NCBI GenBank assembly: GCA_026709085.1 | Contig: JAPOTR010000050.1 | Span: 1 to 64,000 of the forward strand | DNA length: 64,000 bases | Source of the DNA: Cyanobacteria bacterium MAG CAR3_bin_5 | GTDB taxonomy: Bacteria > Cyanobacteriota > Cyanobacteriia > PCC-6307 > Cyanobiaceae | Direction: 5' to 3' | In this document: positions 1 to 9,131 of the stretch, one piece after another | How positions within the stretch are numbered: the first letter of the stretch is position 1 | Layout: each line of letters begins with the position of its first letter | Program-made: the position numbers and the translations under genes | The notes under the pieces: generated by a model | What the model was told of the DNA's origin: nothing | The model's database searches: none | The model's input: the letters and a program-made list of their open reading frames with translations, nothing else

Positions 1-1950
1 TCACAAACGTAACGTCAGCACCCTCGCTGCCGCCGGCCGCCGACGTGATGTTCACTTCCGGCGGTGGGACATCGTTATCCGCCACTGCCACACTGGCAGT
101 AACAACACTGCCCACCGTATAACCCGTCCCGGTAGTCACCGTCGCCGCAATCGATCCGTCCGCCTCGTCCACCGCATCGTTTTCCGTTGACACCGTGAAG
201 TCCACCGTCCCACCCGTACCAACTGTCACCGTGCGGGCGCCGGTCTGTCCCGAGGCGGCAAAATTGCCACTCTCCGTTACACTCACCGTCACCGCCAAGT
301 TGGCAGCCGGGACCGGATCAGCCGTCAACGTGAAGGTCACATCCCCTCCCTCCGTCACGGCAGAGCCACCGGCAATGCTCACCGTCGGCACTTCGTCATC
401 CCTCACCACCACACTGGCAGTAGCAGTGCTGCCCACCGTATAACCCGTCCCGGCTGTGACCGTCGCCGCAATCGATCCGTCCGCCTCGTCCACATCATCA
501 TCTTCCGTTGACACGGTGAAGGCCACCGTCCCACCCGTACCGATGGTCACCGTGCGGGTTCCGGTTGCCCCACTATTGGCAACGTTGCCGCTCTCCGATA
601 CGCTCACCGTCACCGGCAAGTTGGCAGCCGGGACCGGATCAGCCGTCAACGTGAAGACCACATCCCCTCCCTCCGTCACGGCAGAACCACCGGCAATGCT
701 GATCGTCGGCACTTCGTCATCCCTCACCACCACACTGGCAGTAGCAACACTGCCCACCGTATAACCCGTCCCGGCAGTGACCGTCGCCGCAATCGATCCG
801 TCCGCCTCGTCCACATCATCATCTTCCGTTGCCACCGTGAAGTCCACCGTCCCACCCGTCCCGATGGTCACCGTCCGGGCGCCGGTCTCTCCCGATGTGG
901 CTACGTTGCCGTTCTCGGTCACGCTCACCGTCACCGCCAAGTTGGCAGCCGGGGCAGGATTGGCCGTCAACGTGAAGGTCACATCACCTCCCTCCGTCAC
1001 GGCAGAACCACCGGCAATAGTGATCGTTGGTTGCACTGGCGGTTGCGCAGCAGCCTCCAACGCCGTCAATGCCGTCACCACCTCATTCCACCGCGTCCAA
1101 CCCTTATCCGCATAGGTCTGCGCCTCGCTGGCGGTCATGGGGGTGAGACCGGCAAACGCCGCATCATCCTCACCCACTGCCTTCAATACCCGCTGCCAAC
1201 GGTTCACGTGCTCCTCTCCATTCGCCGTCTCCGCTACATAACCACGCACACGGGCAATCAGAGCTGTATAGGGGTTGGTGTCGTCGTTATCCCTCACCGC
1301 CACACTGGCAGTGGCAACACTGCCCACCGTATAACCCGTCCCGGCAGTGACCGTTGCCTCAATCGACCCGTCCGCCTCGTCGATGGCATCATCTTCCGTT
1401 GCCACCGTGAAGTCCACTGTCCCGCTCGTCCCGATGGTCACCGTGCGGGTGCCCGTTGCCCCACTGCTGGCAACGCTGCCGTTCTCCGTTACACTCACCG
1501 TTACCGGCAAGTTGGCAGCCGGGGCAGGACTGGCCGTCAACGTGAAGGTCGCGTCCCCTCCTTCCGTCACAGAAGAACCACCAGTAATGCTCACCGTTGG
1601 CACATCGTTATCCGCTACCGTCACACTGGCAGTAGCAACACTGCCCACCGTATAACCCGTCCCGGTAGTGATGGTAGCGGCAATCGATCCGTCCGCCTCA
1701 TCGATGGCATCATCTTCCGTTGCCACCGTGAAGTCCACTGTCCCACCCGTCCCGATGGTTACCGTGCGGGTTCCCGTTGCGCCACTACTAGCAACGTCGC
1801 CACTCTCCGTTACACTCACCGTCACCGGCAAGTTGGCAGCCGGGACTGGATCAGCCGTCAACGTGAAGGTCACGTCACCTCCCTCCGCCACGGCAGAGCC
1901 ACCAGTGATGCTGATCGTTGGCTGGGTTGGCTCCGTCTCCCGCTGTCTGG
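1..1950. repeat. 321-bp tandem repeats encoding near-identical Calx-beta domains
   Basis: The same motif (reverse complement of accgtcgccgcaatcgatcc) recurs at 135, 456 and 777, and again at 1347 and 1668, with exact 321-bp steps inside each block. One unit encodes 107 residues, one Calx-beta domain. The two blocks are separated by the helical insert at about 1031-1262. The near-identity at DNA level suggests recent duplication or gene conversion, and the array is likely to vary in length between strains or be collapsed in assemblies. Confidence 0.9.
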
Positions 1951-3928
1951 GCAGATCGTCATTCGTGATGGAGGCAGTCTGGGAAGAGAGCGCACCAACG
2001 GTATAGCCCGCACCGCTCTCCAAGGTGAGGGTCACGGAGCCGTTCTCTTCATCCACCGTGTCGTCCGTGGTGGGTAACGTCAAGGTGAAACTGCCGCTGG
2101 TGGGGATGCTCACCGTGCGGGCACCGCCGCTGATGCCGTAATCACCGACCGCCGTTACCGTTATGCTCACCGGCAACGCTGAAGCTGGCGCAGGATTGGC
2201 CGTGATCACAAACGTGACGTCGTCACCCTCGTCGCCGCCAGCCGCCGACGTGATGTTCACCGTCGGTAGAGGGGTGTCGTTGTCGGCGATGGTCAGGGTA
2301 TGCTTCTGGCCACTTCTGTTCGCATCAAGGTTGTAGCCCGTGCCGGGGAGCAGGGTCAGGACCACCGTCTCGTTGCTCTCGATGACGCTGTCGTCGATGA
2401 TCGTCATGGGGATGGTTACCCTCGTTGCGCCCGCAGGCACGGATACGCTCCTCATGCGCAAGTTCGCCACCCTGTAGTTGTTCACGATGTTCATGGTCGT
2501 GACACCGGGGGGCACGGATACGGGGTGGAGCATGCGGAAGTCCCGCTCTCCCCACGGGTCCGTGAACAAATTGGCCGTGCCGCCGCCCACGGTGTAGCTC
2601 AGGGTCATGGCGCTGGTGGGGGCGGGGGCGATGTCCATCCTCGCGTTGACCGTACCCGCCGCCTCGTTGACGGTCTGGCCGGCAGAGGCGAAGGATATTT
2701 GCGGCGTGTCGTTGTCGGCAATGGTCAGGGTATGGTCGACCCTCCCACCCCGGTTCCAGAGGTGGCCACCGTCGATGCCCGTGTAAGAGAGCAAAGTCAG
2801 GACCACCGTCTCGTGGCCCTCGCTGGCGCTGTCGTCGATGATCGTCACGGGGATGGTCACGCTCGTTGCGCCTGCGGGGACGGATACGAAGTAGACGTCA
2901 GTCTCTTCACACTGCCGTGGTAACCACGGACGACAGCCGATGGCTGTTAAGTCACTGCCGACCCTGGCCGTGCCGAAGTTTGCCGGGTCGGCGTTTATGG
3001 CGTAGAGCACGGTCATGGCGCTGGTGGGGGCGGGGGCGATGTCCATCCTCACGTTGACCGTACCCGCCGCCTCGCTGACGGTTCGGCCGGCAGAGGCGAA
3101 GGACACTATCGGCATATCGTCGTCGACGATGGTCAGGGTCATGGTCGTCCGCTCGCCAAGCTTCTGATGCGTGCCGAGTTCATAGTCCGCGTCGGGGAGC
3201 AGGGTCAGGATCACCGTCTTGTCGCCATCGGCGATACTATCGTCAATGGTGTTCACACGCAAGCCCACCATGTTGACAGTCTCAACCATTTCCACAGTGC
3301 CGGAGACCGGAGTGAAATCACTGCCCGCCGTGGCGGTGCCGGCGCTTATGCTGTACTTCACGTTGATGGCGGCGCAAATGGGAGGGGAGCTTCGTATGTT
3401 CACGATGATGCTGCCTCCCTCGTTGACGGTTTGCGAGCTACGGCTGAAGGACACTCTTGGACCACTGAATCCATACCTCTGGTACGTAGTACTGGCACAG
3501 TGGGCCTTTTTGCGCCTAGCTGCCTCTTTCCTTTCCTGTTTGTCCTTTGCCCGTTGCTCCTCTGTGTAATTATTTTCACACCACAAGCGCATTCTATCAT
3601 TAAACACGCGAAGCTCCTCACCTAAAGTATCTTCCCCTATTTTAGATTTTCTAAATACGGGTTCGTTTTCGTATCTGTCACACCAGGTGAGACGGTGTTC
3701 ATCATCCCATAGACGACGGTTATCATATAATTCGAATCCCTCCGGCCATTCCCATTCCTGTGCATGGCTTGGGAAGATTGCCGGCAGCGGCAGGAAAACA
3801 AGGCCGGCGGCAGGCAGAACGGCGCCGGCAAATGCCGGCCATGCCCAACGCCAACCGTGTCCACGACCTGGCGACCGCCCGTCAACATCCGGGCCGGATC
3901 CGCCGGAGATGGGTCTGTTTTCTTCCAT
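1..3928 (-). CDS. Large secreted Calx-beta repeat protein, C-terminus beyond the left edge
   Basis: The frame is open from an ATG at 3928 to base 1 (about 1309 codons) with no stop seen. The N-terminus has a hydrophobic, Ala/Leu/Pro-rich stretch ending in P-S-H-A-Q, which fits a signal peptide after a longish basic start, followed by a charged region rich in Arg, Glu and Trp. From about position 3450 it becomes a chain of Calx-beta domains with the typical signatures V-x-E-G-G-D-V-T-F-T-L-T and D-x-A-D-E-A-D-G-S. I count nine complete domains and the start of a tenth. The first three (about 3450-2290) are divergent; the later ones are near-identical 107-residue units. A helical segment of about 75 residues (about 1262-1031) interrupts the array. 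Calx-beta domains bind calcium and occur in bacterial surface adhesins, so a cell-surface role is likely. Related loci in this window end in an outer-membrane barrel, and the missing C-terminus may do so too. Confidence 0.85.
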   Translation of the reverse strand, partial: MEENRPISGGSGPDVDGRSPGRGHGWRWAWPAFAGAVLPAAGLVFLPLPAIFPSHAQEWEWPEGFELYDNRRLWDDEHRLTWCDRYENEPVFRKSKIGEDTLGEELRVFNDRMRLWCENNYTEEQRAKDKQERKEAARRKKAHCASTTYQRYGFSGPRVSFSRSSQTVNEGGSIIVNIRSSPPICAAINVKYSISAGTATAGSDFTPVSGTVEMVETVNMVGLRVNTIDDSIADGDKTVILTLLPDADYELGTHQKLGERTTMTLTIVDDDMPIVSFASAGRTVSEAAGTVNVRMDIAPAPTSAMTVLYAINADPANFGTARVGSDLTAIGCRPWLPRQCEETDVYFVSVPAGATSVTIPVTIIDDSASEGHETVVLTLLSYTGIDGGHLWNRGGRVDHTLTIADNDTPQISFASAGQTVNEAAGTVNARMDIAPAPTSAMTLSYTVGGGTANLFTDPWGERDFRMLHPVSVPPGVTTMNIVNNYRVANLRMRSVSVPAGATRVTIPMTIIDDSVIESNETVVLTLLPGTGYNLDANRSGQKHTLTIADNDTPLPTVNITSAAGGDEGDDVTFVITANPAPASALPVSITVTAVGDYGISGGARTVSIPTSGSFTLTLPTTDDTVDEENGSVTLTLESGAGYTVGALSSQTASITNDDLPRQRETEPTQPTISITGGSAVAEGGDVTFTLTADPVPAANLPVTVSVTESGDVASSGATGTRTVTIGTGGTVDFTVATEDDAIDEADGSIAATITTGTGYTVGSVATASVTVADNDVPTVSITGGSSVTEGGDATFTLTASPAPAANLPVTVSVTENGSVASSGATGTRTVTIGTSGTVDFTVATEDDAIDEADGSIEATVTAGTGYTVGSVATASVAVRDNDDTNPYTALIARVRGYVAETANGEEHVNRWQRVLKAVGEDDAAFAGLTPMTASEAQTYADKGWTRWNEVVTALTALEAAAQPPVQPTITIAGGSAVTEGGDVTFTLTANPAPAANLAVTVSVTENGNVATSGETGARTVTIGTGGTVDFTVATEDDDVDEADGSIAATVTAGTGYTVGSVATASVVVRDDEVPTISIAGGSAVTEGGDVVFTLTADPVPAANLPVTVSVSESGNVANSGATGTRTVTIGTGGTVAFTVSTEDDDVDEADGSIAATVTAGTGYTVGSTATASVVVRDDEVPTVSIAGGSAVTEGGDVTFTLTADPVPAANLAVTVSVTESGNFAASGQTGARTVTVGTGGTVDFTVSTENDAVDEADGSIAATVTTGTGYTVGSVVTASVAVADNDVPPPEVNITSAAGGSEGADVTFV

Positions 3929-3959
3929 GATTGTCGTTGGCCTCGTCAGATCTATGGCC

Positions 3960-3988
3960 ATCTTATGGCTATCACATAATTCTTGCAA
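3960..3988 (-). promoter_or_regulatory. Candidate sigma-70 promoter of the Calx-beta gene
   Basis: On the minus strand TTGCAA (3988-3983) is followed after 17 bases by TAAGAT (3965-3960), 31 bp before the ATG at 3928. The spacing and both hexamers fit a sigma-70-type promoter. It lies in an A/T-richer patch between this gene and the end of the epimerase gene. Confidence 0.45.
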
Positions 3989-4044
3989 CGGACGAGTACG
4001 TTTCAAATGTTACCCTCGGAGTCCCATGGCGGCCGGGGGAGGGA

Positions 4045-5070
4045 TCAGCAGCCGTGGTAAGCCCGGTACCAGGCCACAAATTGCGCCAGACCGTCCTGCA
4101 GCCCGGTTCCGGGATGGAAGCCCACGACCTGCCGGAGGGCGGACACGTCGGCATGGGTCTGTTGCACGTCTCCGGCCTGCATGGGCAGGAACTCCACAAC
4201 AGCCTTTTTCCCCAGGGCCTCCTCCAGCAGCCGGATGAACTCCAGCAGGGGGACCGGCGTCCGGTTGCCGATATTGAAGACGCGCCATGGGGCATGACTG
4301 GCGGCCGCCGTGGGCGGCTCGTCCGCGGGTTGAGTCTGTGGCCGGGGCGGCTTGGACAACAGGCGCGCCAGGCTGGCGGCCACGTCGTCCACGTAGGTGA
4401 AGTCCCGCCCCATGCGCCCATGGTTAAACACCTGCAACGGCTCCCCCGCCAGGATTTTGCGGGTGAAGGTCCAATAGGCCATATCGGGTCGGCCCCAGGG
4501 GCCGTAGACCGTGAAGAAGCGCAGGCCGGTGCAGGGCAGCCCGAACAGGTGGCTGTAGGTGTGGGCCATGAGTTCATTGGCCCTTTTTGTGGCGCCGTAG
4601 AGGCTCACGGGGTGGTCCGCGGGGTCCGTCTCGGCAAAGGGCAGCTTGCGGTTGGCGCCGTAGACCGAACTGCTGCTGGCATAGACCAGATGGGGAACTT
4701 GCTGGCGCCGGCAGCCCTCCAGCACATGGCCGAAGGCCACCAGGTTGCTGTTGATGTAGGCGGCTGGATTCTCCAGGGAGTAGCGCACCCCGGCCTGGGC
4801 CGCCAGATGGACCACCGCCCGGAAGCGGGTCCGGGCAAAGAGGGTCCCGCAATCCTTCTCCTGGGCCAGATCCATCTCCACAAACCGGAACCGGGGCCAG
4901 GGTTGCAGTTGGGCCAGGCGGTCCCGTTTAAGCTGGGGGGAGTAGTAGGCATTGCAGTTGTCCAGGCCCACCACGGGCACGTTGGCCTGCAGCAGGGCCC
5001 GGCTCAGATGAAAGCCGATGAAACCGGCGGCTCCCGTCACCAGGACCGGCTCAGTCTGATGTGCGTCCAT
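4045..5070 (-). CDS. NAD-dependent sugar-nucleotide epimerase, UDP-glucuronate 4-epimerase-like
   Basis: This is a 341-residue short-chain dehydrogenase of the extended type. The NAD-binding G-A-A-G-F-I-G is at residues 13-19, the S-S-S segment at about 132-135, and the catalytic Y158-x-x-x-K162 in Y-G-A-T-K. The stretch G-R-P-D-M-A and the later H-G-x-M-x-R-D-F-T-Y-V-D-D-V are characteristic of UDP-glucuronate 4-epimerases (CapI/GAE group), so interconversion of UDP-glucuronate and UDP-galacturonate is the most likely reaction; the substrate is not proven. I chose the ATG at 5070 because GAGG lies about 6 bases upstream. It overlaps the end of manC by 20 bp, so the two are co-transcribed and probably supply nucleotide sugars for surface polysaccharide. 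Confidence 0.85.
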   Translation of the reverse strand: MDAHQTEPVLVTGAAGFIGFHLSRALLQANVPVVGLDNCNAYYSPQLKRDRLAQLQPWPRFRFVEMDLAQEKDCGTLFARTRFRAVVHLAAQAGVRYSLENPAAYINSNLVAFGHVLEGCRRQQVPHLVYASSSSVYGANRKLPFAETDPADHPVSLYGATKRANELMAHTYSHLFGLPCTGLRFFTVYGPWGRPDMAYWTFTRKILAGEPLQVFNHGRMGRDFTYVDDVAASLARLLSKPPRPQTQPADEPPTAAASHAPWRVFNIGNRTPVPLLEFIRLLEEALGKKAVVEFLPMQAGDVQQTHADVSALRQVVGFHPGTGLQDGLAQFVAWYRAYHGC

Positions 5071-6487
5071 AGTGATCCTCAAAGCGGACAATGTCGTCTT
5101 CCCCCAGATAGGGTCCGCTCTGCACCTCGATAATCTCCAGGGGAATGCGGCCGGGGTTGCTGAGCCGGTGACGACAGCCCAGGGGGATATAGGCGCTCTG
5201 GTTCTCGCTGAGCAGTAGGGTGTCCCCGTCCCGCTCCACCCGGGCCGTGCCCTGCACCACCACCCAGTGCTCGGCGCGATGGTGGTGCATCTGCAGCGAC
5301 AAGGCGCAGCCCGGCTTCACGTGGATTTTCTTCACCTGCCAGCGCTCCCCCTCCACCGCCGTGTCGTAGTGCCCCCATGGTCGATGGGTGCGCTGGTGGG
5401 CCTGGGTTTCCCGGGCCCCGGCAGCCTGAAGACGGGCCACCACCTGCTTCACCGCCTGGGTCCGGTCCCGTCGGGCCACCAGAACCGCGTCGTTGGTTTC
5501 CACCACCACCAGGTTCTCCAGGCCCAGAGCCACCACCAGGCGGTGTTCACTGCGAAGGTAGCAGTTGCGCACGTCTTCATGGAGAACGCGGCCACACAGG
5601 ATGTTGGCCTGCTCATCCTGCTCCCCTTCCCGCCAGAGAGCGCTCCAGTTCCCCACGTCACTCCAGCCCGCCGTCATGGGGGCCACGCTGCCCAACCGGG
5701 TCTGCTCCATCACGGCCACGTCGATGGACACCGTGGGGCAGCGGCGGAACGCCTCCGGCTCCAGGCGGAGAAAATCCAGATCCGTGCGGGCCTGCTGGAG
5801 GGACGCACGGGCCGCCTGCAGTACGCCGGGCGCGCAACGCCCCAACTCCTCCACCATCACCTCGGCGCGAAACAGAAAGATGCCGCTGTTCCAACGGAAG
5901 CCCCCCTGGCTCAGGAAGGCCTCGGCCCGCTCACGGCTGGGCTTTTCCACAAAACGGCGAACGGGATGAAGGCCGAACCCGTCCGAGCGGGAATCGGCTT
6001 CAATGTAGCCGTAGCCGGTTTCCGGGGCTGTGGGCGTAACGCCGAAGGTGACCAGGCGTCCCCCCAGAGCGGCGGGAACGGCCAGGCCAACGGCGGCGCG
6101 GAAGGCATCGGCATCGGCAACGGCATGGTCGGCCGCCAGCACCAGCAGCAGGGCATCCTCCCGACCCGCCGCCATGGTCTGGAGGCTGGCAACAGCCACT
6201 GCCGGCGCCGTGTTGCGACCCACAGGCTCCAGCAGAATGGCGGTGGGCTCCACGTTGATGGCCCCCATCTGCTCGGCGGCAATGAAGCGATGGGCATCGT
6301 TGCACACCAGCAGAGGCGGTTGCAATCCCGGCAGCCCCGCCAAGCGCAGAACGGTCTGCTGGAGCATGGTGTGGCGACCCACAAGGGGAAGAAACTGCTT
6401 GGGATAAGCGGACCGGGACAGGGGCCAGAGGCGGGCGCCAACGCCCCCACAGAGGACCACCGGAATCACTGCCGGGGGTGACGCCAT
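5051..6487 (-). CDS. manC: Bifunctional mannose-1-phosphate guanylyltransferase / mannose-6-phosphate isomerase
   Basis: This 478-residue protein makes GDP-mannose and can also interconvert fructose-6-phosphate and mannose-6-phosphate (type II PMI family). The nucleotidyltransferase signature G-G-V-G-A-R-L-W-P-L-S-R is at residues 14-25, followed by Y-P-K-Q-F-L-P-L. The C-terminal third is a cupin with P-W-G-H-Y-D, the metal-binding H-x-H-H-H-R-A-E-H-W segment and a terminal E-D-x-Y-G-R. Length is normal for the fused enzyme. Its ATG shares one base with the rimM stop (TGATG), and its 3' end overlaps the epimerase gene. GDP-mannose here probably feeds exopolysaccharide or lipopolysaccharide synthesis. 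Confidence 0.92.
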   Translation of the reverse strand: MASPPAVIPVVLCGGVGARLWPLSRSAYPKQFLPLVGRHTMLQQTVLRLAGLPGLQPPLLVCNDAHRFIAAEQMGAINVEPTAILLEPVGRNTAPAVAVASLQTMAAGREDALLLVLAADHAVADADAFRAAVGLAVPAALGGRLVTFGVTPTAPETGYGYIEADSRSDGFGLHPVRRFVEKPSRERAEAFLSQGGFRWNSGIFLFRAEVMVEELGRCAPGVLQAARASLQQARTDLDFLRLEPEAFRRCPTVSIDVAVMEQTRLGSVAPMTAGWSDVGNWSALWREGEQDEQANILCGRVLHEDVRNCYLRSEHRLVVALGLENLVVVETNDAVLVARRDRTQAVKQVVARLQAAGARETQAHQRTHRPWGHYDTAVEGERWQVKKIHVKPGCALSLQMHHHRAEHWVVVQGTARVERDGDTLLLSENQSAYIPLGCRHRLSNPGRIPLEIIEVQSGPYLGEDDIVRFEDHYGRTSD

Positions 6488-7074
6488 CAGGACTCGGGCT
6501 GGTGATTCGAGCCTATGGCATCCACCGGCGCGGGCTGCGCCTCAGCGGGCAGCAGCCCCGGCGGCGGGCACAGCAGGATCCACCCCTCTTCAATGCGCAC
6601 CTGGGGAACAATGGCCTCCACAAAGGGCGCCAGGACGGATGGCCCCCCATGGCGCAGGCGAATCTCCAGCAGGTCGTTGCCCCCATGGAGCAGGTTCACC
6701 ACCGTGCCCAGGGCCGGACCCGACGGATCCAGGCGCACCTCCAGACCCTCCAGGTCCAGCAGGTGAAACTCCCCTGGCGCCAGGGGAGGGCGGGCGGCGC
6801 CGTCCGCCAGCAGCCGGCGTCGCACCAGCGCTTCCGCCTGATTCCGCGTCTCAACGCCCTTGAGCCGGACTCCATACAGCCCCTTGCGGGGCAGGCAGCG
6901 GCCCCGCAGCAACTCCACCGGCCGGGGCGGCTCGTCCGACTTCTGTAACCAACGGGGACCAGGCTTGAGGAAACGCTCGGCGAAATCACTGCAGGGCAGA
7001 ATACGCAGTTCCCCCTTGAGGCCCTGGGCGGCCACCACGAGACCGACCTCGATCAGGGGAGGAGTGACGGTCAT
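6487..7074 (-). CDS. rimM: Ribosome maturation factor RimM
   Basis: The 195-residue protein starts with V-G-L-V-V-A-A-Q-G-L-K-G-E-L-R-I, the typical RimM N-terminal domain, and continues into a PRC-barrel around residues 95-170 (G-E-F-H-L-L-D-L-E-G-L-E-V). RimM binds S19 and helps 30S head maturation. I chose the ATG at 7074 because upstream extension of the frame has no RimM similarity. It is the first gene of a tightly packed minus-strand operon with manC and the epimerase. The rimM-manC link also occurs in marine picocyanobacteria as I recall, but is not functionally obvious. Confidence 0.92.
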   Translation of the reverse strand: MTVTPPLIEVGLVVAAQGLKGELRILPCSDFAERFLKPGPRWLQKSDEPPRPVELLRGRCLPRKGLYGVRLKGVETRNQAEALVRRRLLADGAARPPLAPGEFHLLDLEGLEVRLDPSGPALGTVVNLLHGGNDLLEIRLRHGGPSVLAPFVEAIVPQVRIEEGWILLCPPPGLLPAEAQPAPVDAIGSNHQPES

Positions 7075-7094
7075 GAATTGGCGCTTACCAAGAC

Positions 7095-7123
7095 TTGTGC
7101 AAGCCGAATTCGCCCCATAGACT
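7095..7123 (+). promoter_or_regulatory. Candidate promoter upstream of the small secreted protein gene
   Basis: TTGTGC (7095-7100) and TAGACT (7118-7123) are separated by 17 bases, 25 bp before the ATG at 7148. They lie in the divergent gap between rimM and the 7148 gene. The match to the consensus is only moderate. Confidence 0.3.
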
Positions 7124-7147
7124 AAAAGGAAACCCTCTGGTGAAACA

Positions 7148-7468
7148 ATGGAAAACAAGTTAAGGAAGTTGCGCCCACCTTTACGGCTCGGTCTCGTGGT
7201 GTTGGGGGTTATGGCAGCTTTTGCGGCCGGGCCGGGCCTGTTGCGTTCCAGCCAGGCCGGTCCCTCCGATTTTCTCAAAGCCGTTAAAAGCAATCCGGGC
7301 ATGGCCAAGGCGCTGTGCCGGCAGTTCAACGCCATCAACGCCGATGGCCACAGCGTCTACTCCTCTACGGGCCTGGAACAGGTGGCCTCAAGCCAGGGAA
7401 TCAGCACCGGCGATGCCGAGATTCTCGCCACCTACGTGGTGGGCCTGTATTGCCCCAGCGTGATCTGA
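7148..7468 (+). CDS. Small secreted protein, function unknown
   Basis: This encodes 106 residues. Residues 1-37 form a clear signal peptide: basic start (K-L-R-K-L-R), a Leu/Val/Ala core and a likely cleavage near S-S-Q-A-G. The mature part of about 68 residues contains two cysteines (C-R-Q-F and Y-C-P-S) that could form a disulfide, and a predicted helical stretch with G-I-S-T-G-D-A-E-I-L. I do not recognise a named domain. Short exported proteins like this are common in picocyanobacteria. It reads toward the hydrolase gene 24 bp downstream. Confidence 0.7.
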   Translation: MENKLRKLRPPLRLGLVVLGVMAAFAAGPGLLRSSQAGPSDFLKAVKSNPGMAKALCRQFNAINADGHSVYSSTGLEQVASSQGISTGDAEILATYVVGLYCPSVI

Positions 7469-7492
7469 AGGCGAACCCTGCAGGGATGTTCC

Positions 7493-9106
7493 ATGGGGGC
7501 TGCCGGGGCGCCACAGGACGTAATCCATGACCAACGCCAGGTGGTGTTGCCCGATGGCGTTGCCCTGCAGGCCGGTTGTTGGCGCCCCCGGCACGGTGGA
7601 CCATGGCCGGCCCTGCTGATGCGACAGCCCTATGGGCGCTCCCTGGCCTCCACCATGGTCTATGCCCACCCCGCCTGGTACGCCGCCCAGGGCTATCTGG
7701 TGGTGGTGCAGGACGTGCGGGGCTGTGGCGATTCCGGGGGCAGTTTTCGCCTGTTTGCCAGCGAGGCCCGGGATGGGAGTTGCACCCTGGCCTGGCTGCG
7801 GGCCCAGCCGGATTGCAACGGCCGCATCGGCTGCTACGGCTTTTCCTACCAGGGCTTGACCCAATTGCTCTGGGACGGTCCGGACGTGCCGGATTGCACG
7901 GCTCCAGCCATGGCGGGCCTCAACTTGCAACACCACTGGTGTCGGGACGGCCGGGCGGACTGGTGGGTCCTGGGACTGGCCTGGGCGCTGCAACTGGCGG
8001 CCGCAGCCTGTCAGCGACGAGGAGATGGCGCGGCCCACGGGCGAATCCGCAAGGCCCTTCACAGCCAGGATTTTCTTGAGGAGGGTTGGGAGCTTCTCCA
8101 GCAGGTGGACCCCGGGAATCACCTGTTGCGCTGGTGGTCGGGGGACTGGGAGTCACCCGTGGCGGATACGGGCCTGGCCGCCGTCTTGCGGCGGCCCATG
8201 CTGCTGATCGGGGGTTGGTACGATCCCTATCTGCGGGGCGTCATGGCTCTCTATGACCGGAGCCTGAAGGCCGGTGGCCGGCCCCGGTTGGTGGTGGGTC
8301 CCTGGACCCATGGCAACTGGCGCGGCGGCGGACTGGATCAGCGGCACCTGGCCTTCTTTAACCACCACTTGAAGGATGGCCCGCCGGTGCAGCCCCGGCG
8401 CCCTGTCCAGTTGTTCGACGTGGGACGTGGCCACTGGTGGGGTGGTTCCCGTTGGCCCCGACAGGCGCCGGGCCGCTGTTGGCTGAGGGGCGCAGGGCTC
8501 AGTGGGGTGGATCCTCAGGCCGGACGGCTGTTGCTGGAGCCGGAGCAAGCCATGGCGGGGGGCTGGGATCAACTGGTGCTGGATCCATGGCGCCCCACCC
8601 CGGCCCGGGGCGGGCATCTGGACCTGCAGGCCGGCCCCGCAGACCGCCATGACCTGGACTGCCGCAGCGACGTGCTCACCTTCACCACCACCCCTTTGCC
8701 CCAGGCCCTGACCCTCAGCGGCGCCGTGGAGCTGCGGCTGAAGGCCGCCAGTGAGGGGCAAGGCTTTGATCTCTGCTGCGCCCTGTCCCAGGTGCGGGAT
8801 ACGGGAGGGCGGACACGAGTGGAGCAACTCGCGCTGGGGGTGGAGCGCTGGCTGGGTCCCCAGGCCCGGGCCCTCGCATGGCGTCAGGTTCACTTCCAGC
8901 CCCTGCTGCGGACGGTGCCGGCGGAGGCAAGGCTCCGCCTGTCCATTGCCTTGGCGGGGTGGCCCCTGATCGGGATCAATTCAGGCAACGGCCGGGCGCC
9001 CCACACCACGGCGGCCCACGAACGCCAAGTGGTGGTGGTGCATTTCCGCTGGGACGAAGCCTGTCTGCAGTTGCCGTTGCAGCAGCAGGATCAGGCCACA
9101 GCGTAG
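7493..9106 (+). CDS. CocE/NonD-family alpha/beta hydrolase
   Basis: The 537-residue protein belongs to the X-Pro dipeptidyl-peptidase / cocaine-esterase group. A triad is visible: Ser118 in G-F-S-Y-Q-G, Asp244 in G-W-Y-D-P-Y and His273 in P-W-T-H-G-N-W. The [10 protein letters not shown] segment around residue 74 forms part of the active-site wall in this family. The C-terminal 200 residues fit the jelly-roll domain. These enzymes hydrolyse acyl or amide bonds; the natural substrate cannot be told from sequence. No signal peptide is seen, so it is probably cytoplasmic. The ATG follows the previous gene closely. Confidence 0.85.
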   Translation: MGAAGAPQDVIHDQRQVVLPDGVALQAGCWRPRHGGPWPALLMRQPYGRSLASTMVYAHPAWYAAQGYLVVVQDVRGCGDSGGSFRLFASEARDGSCTLAWLRAQPDCNGRIGCYGFSYQGLTQLLWDGPDVPDCTAPAMAGLNLQHHWCRDGRADWWVLGLAWALQLAAAACQRRGDGAAHGRIRKALHSQDFLEEGWELLQQVDPGNHLLRWWSGDWESPVADTGLAAVLRRPMLLIGGWYDPYLRGVMALYDRSLKAGGRPRLVVGPWTHGNWRGGGLDQRHLAFFNHHLKDGPPVQPRRPVQLFDVGRGHWWGGSRWPRQAPGRCWLRGAGLSGVDPQAGRLLLEPEQAMAGGWDQLVLDPWRPTPARGGHLDLQAGPADRHDLDCRSDVLTFTTTPLPQALTLSGAVELRLKAASEGQGFDLCCALSQVRDTGGRTRVEQLALGVERWLGPQARALAWRQVHFQPLLRTVPAEARLRLSIALAGWPLIGINSGNGRAPHTTAAHERQVVVVHFRWDEACLQLPLQQQDQATA

Positions 9107-9131
9107 GCTCCTAGGAATCTGCATTCTCCCT

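Noticed and set aside
195-2077. Several plus-strand open frames (195-443, 456-764, 777-1115, 1031-2077, 1347-1655, 1668-2006)
   Set aside because: They are antisense to the minus-strand Calx-beta gene and repeat with its 321-bp period; their low-complexity Val/Thr/Ser composition is the reverse complement of the domain repeats.
5267-6481. Plus-strand open frame of 404 codons over manC, and a similar one at 3931-5133 over the epimerase
   Set aside because: Both are shadows of recognised enzymes on the minus strand and arise from high GC content.
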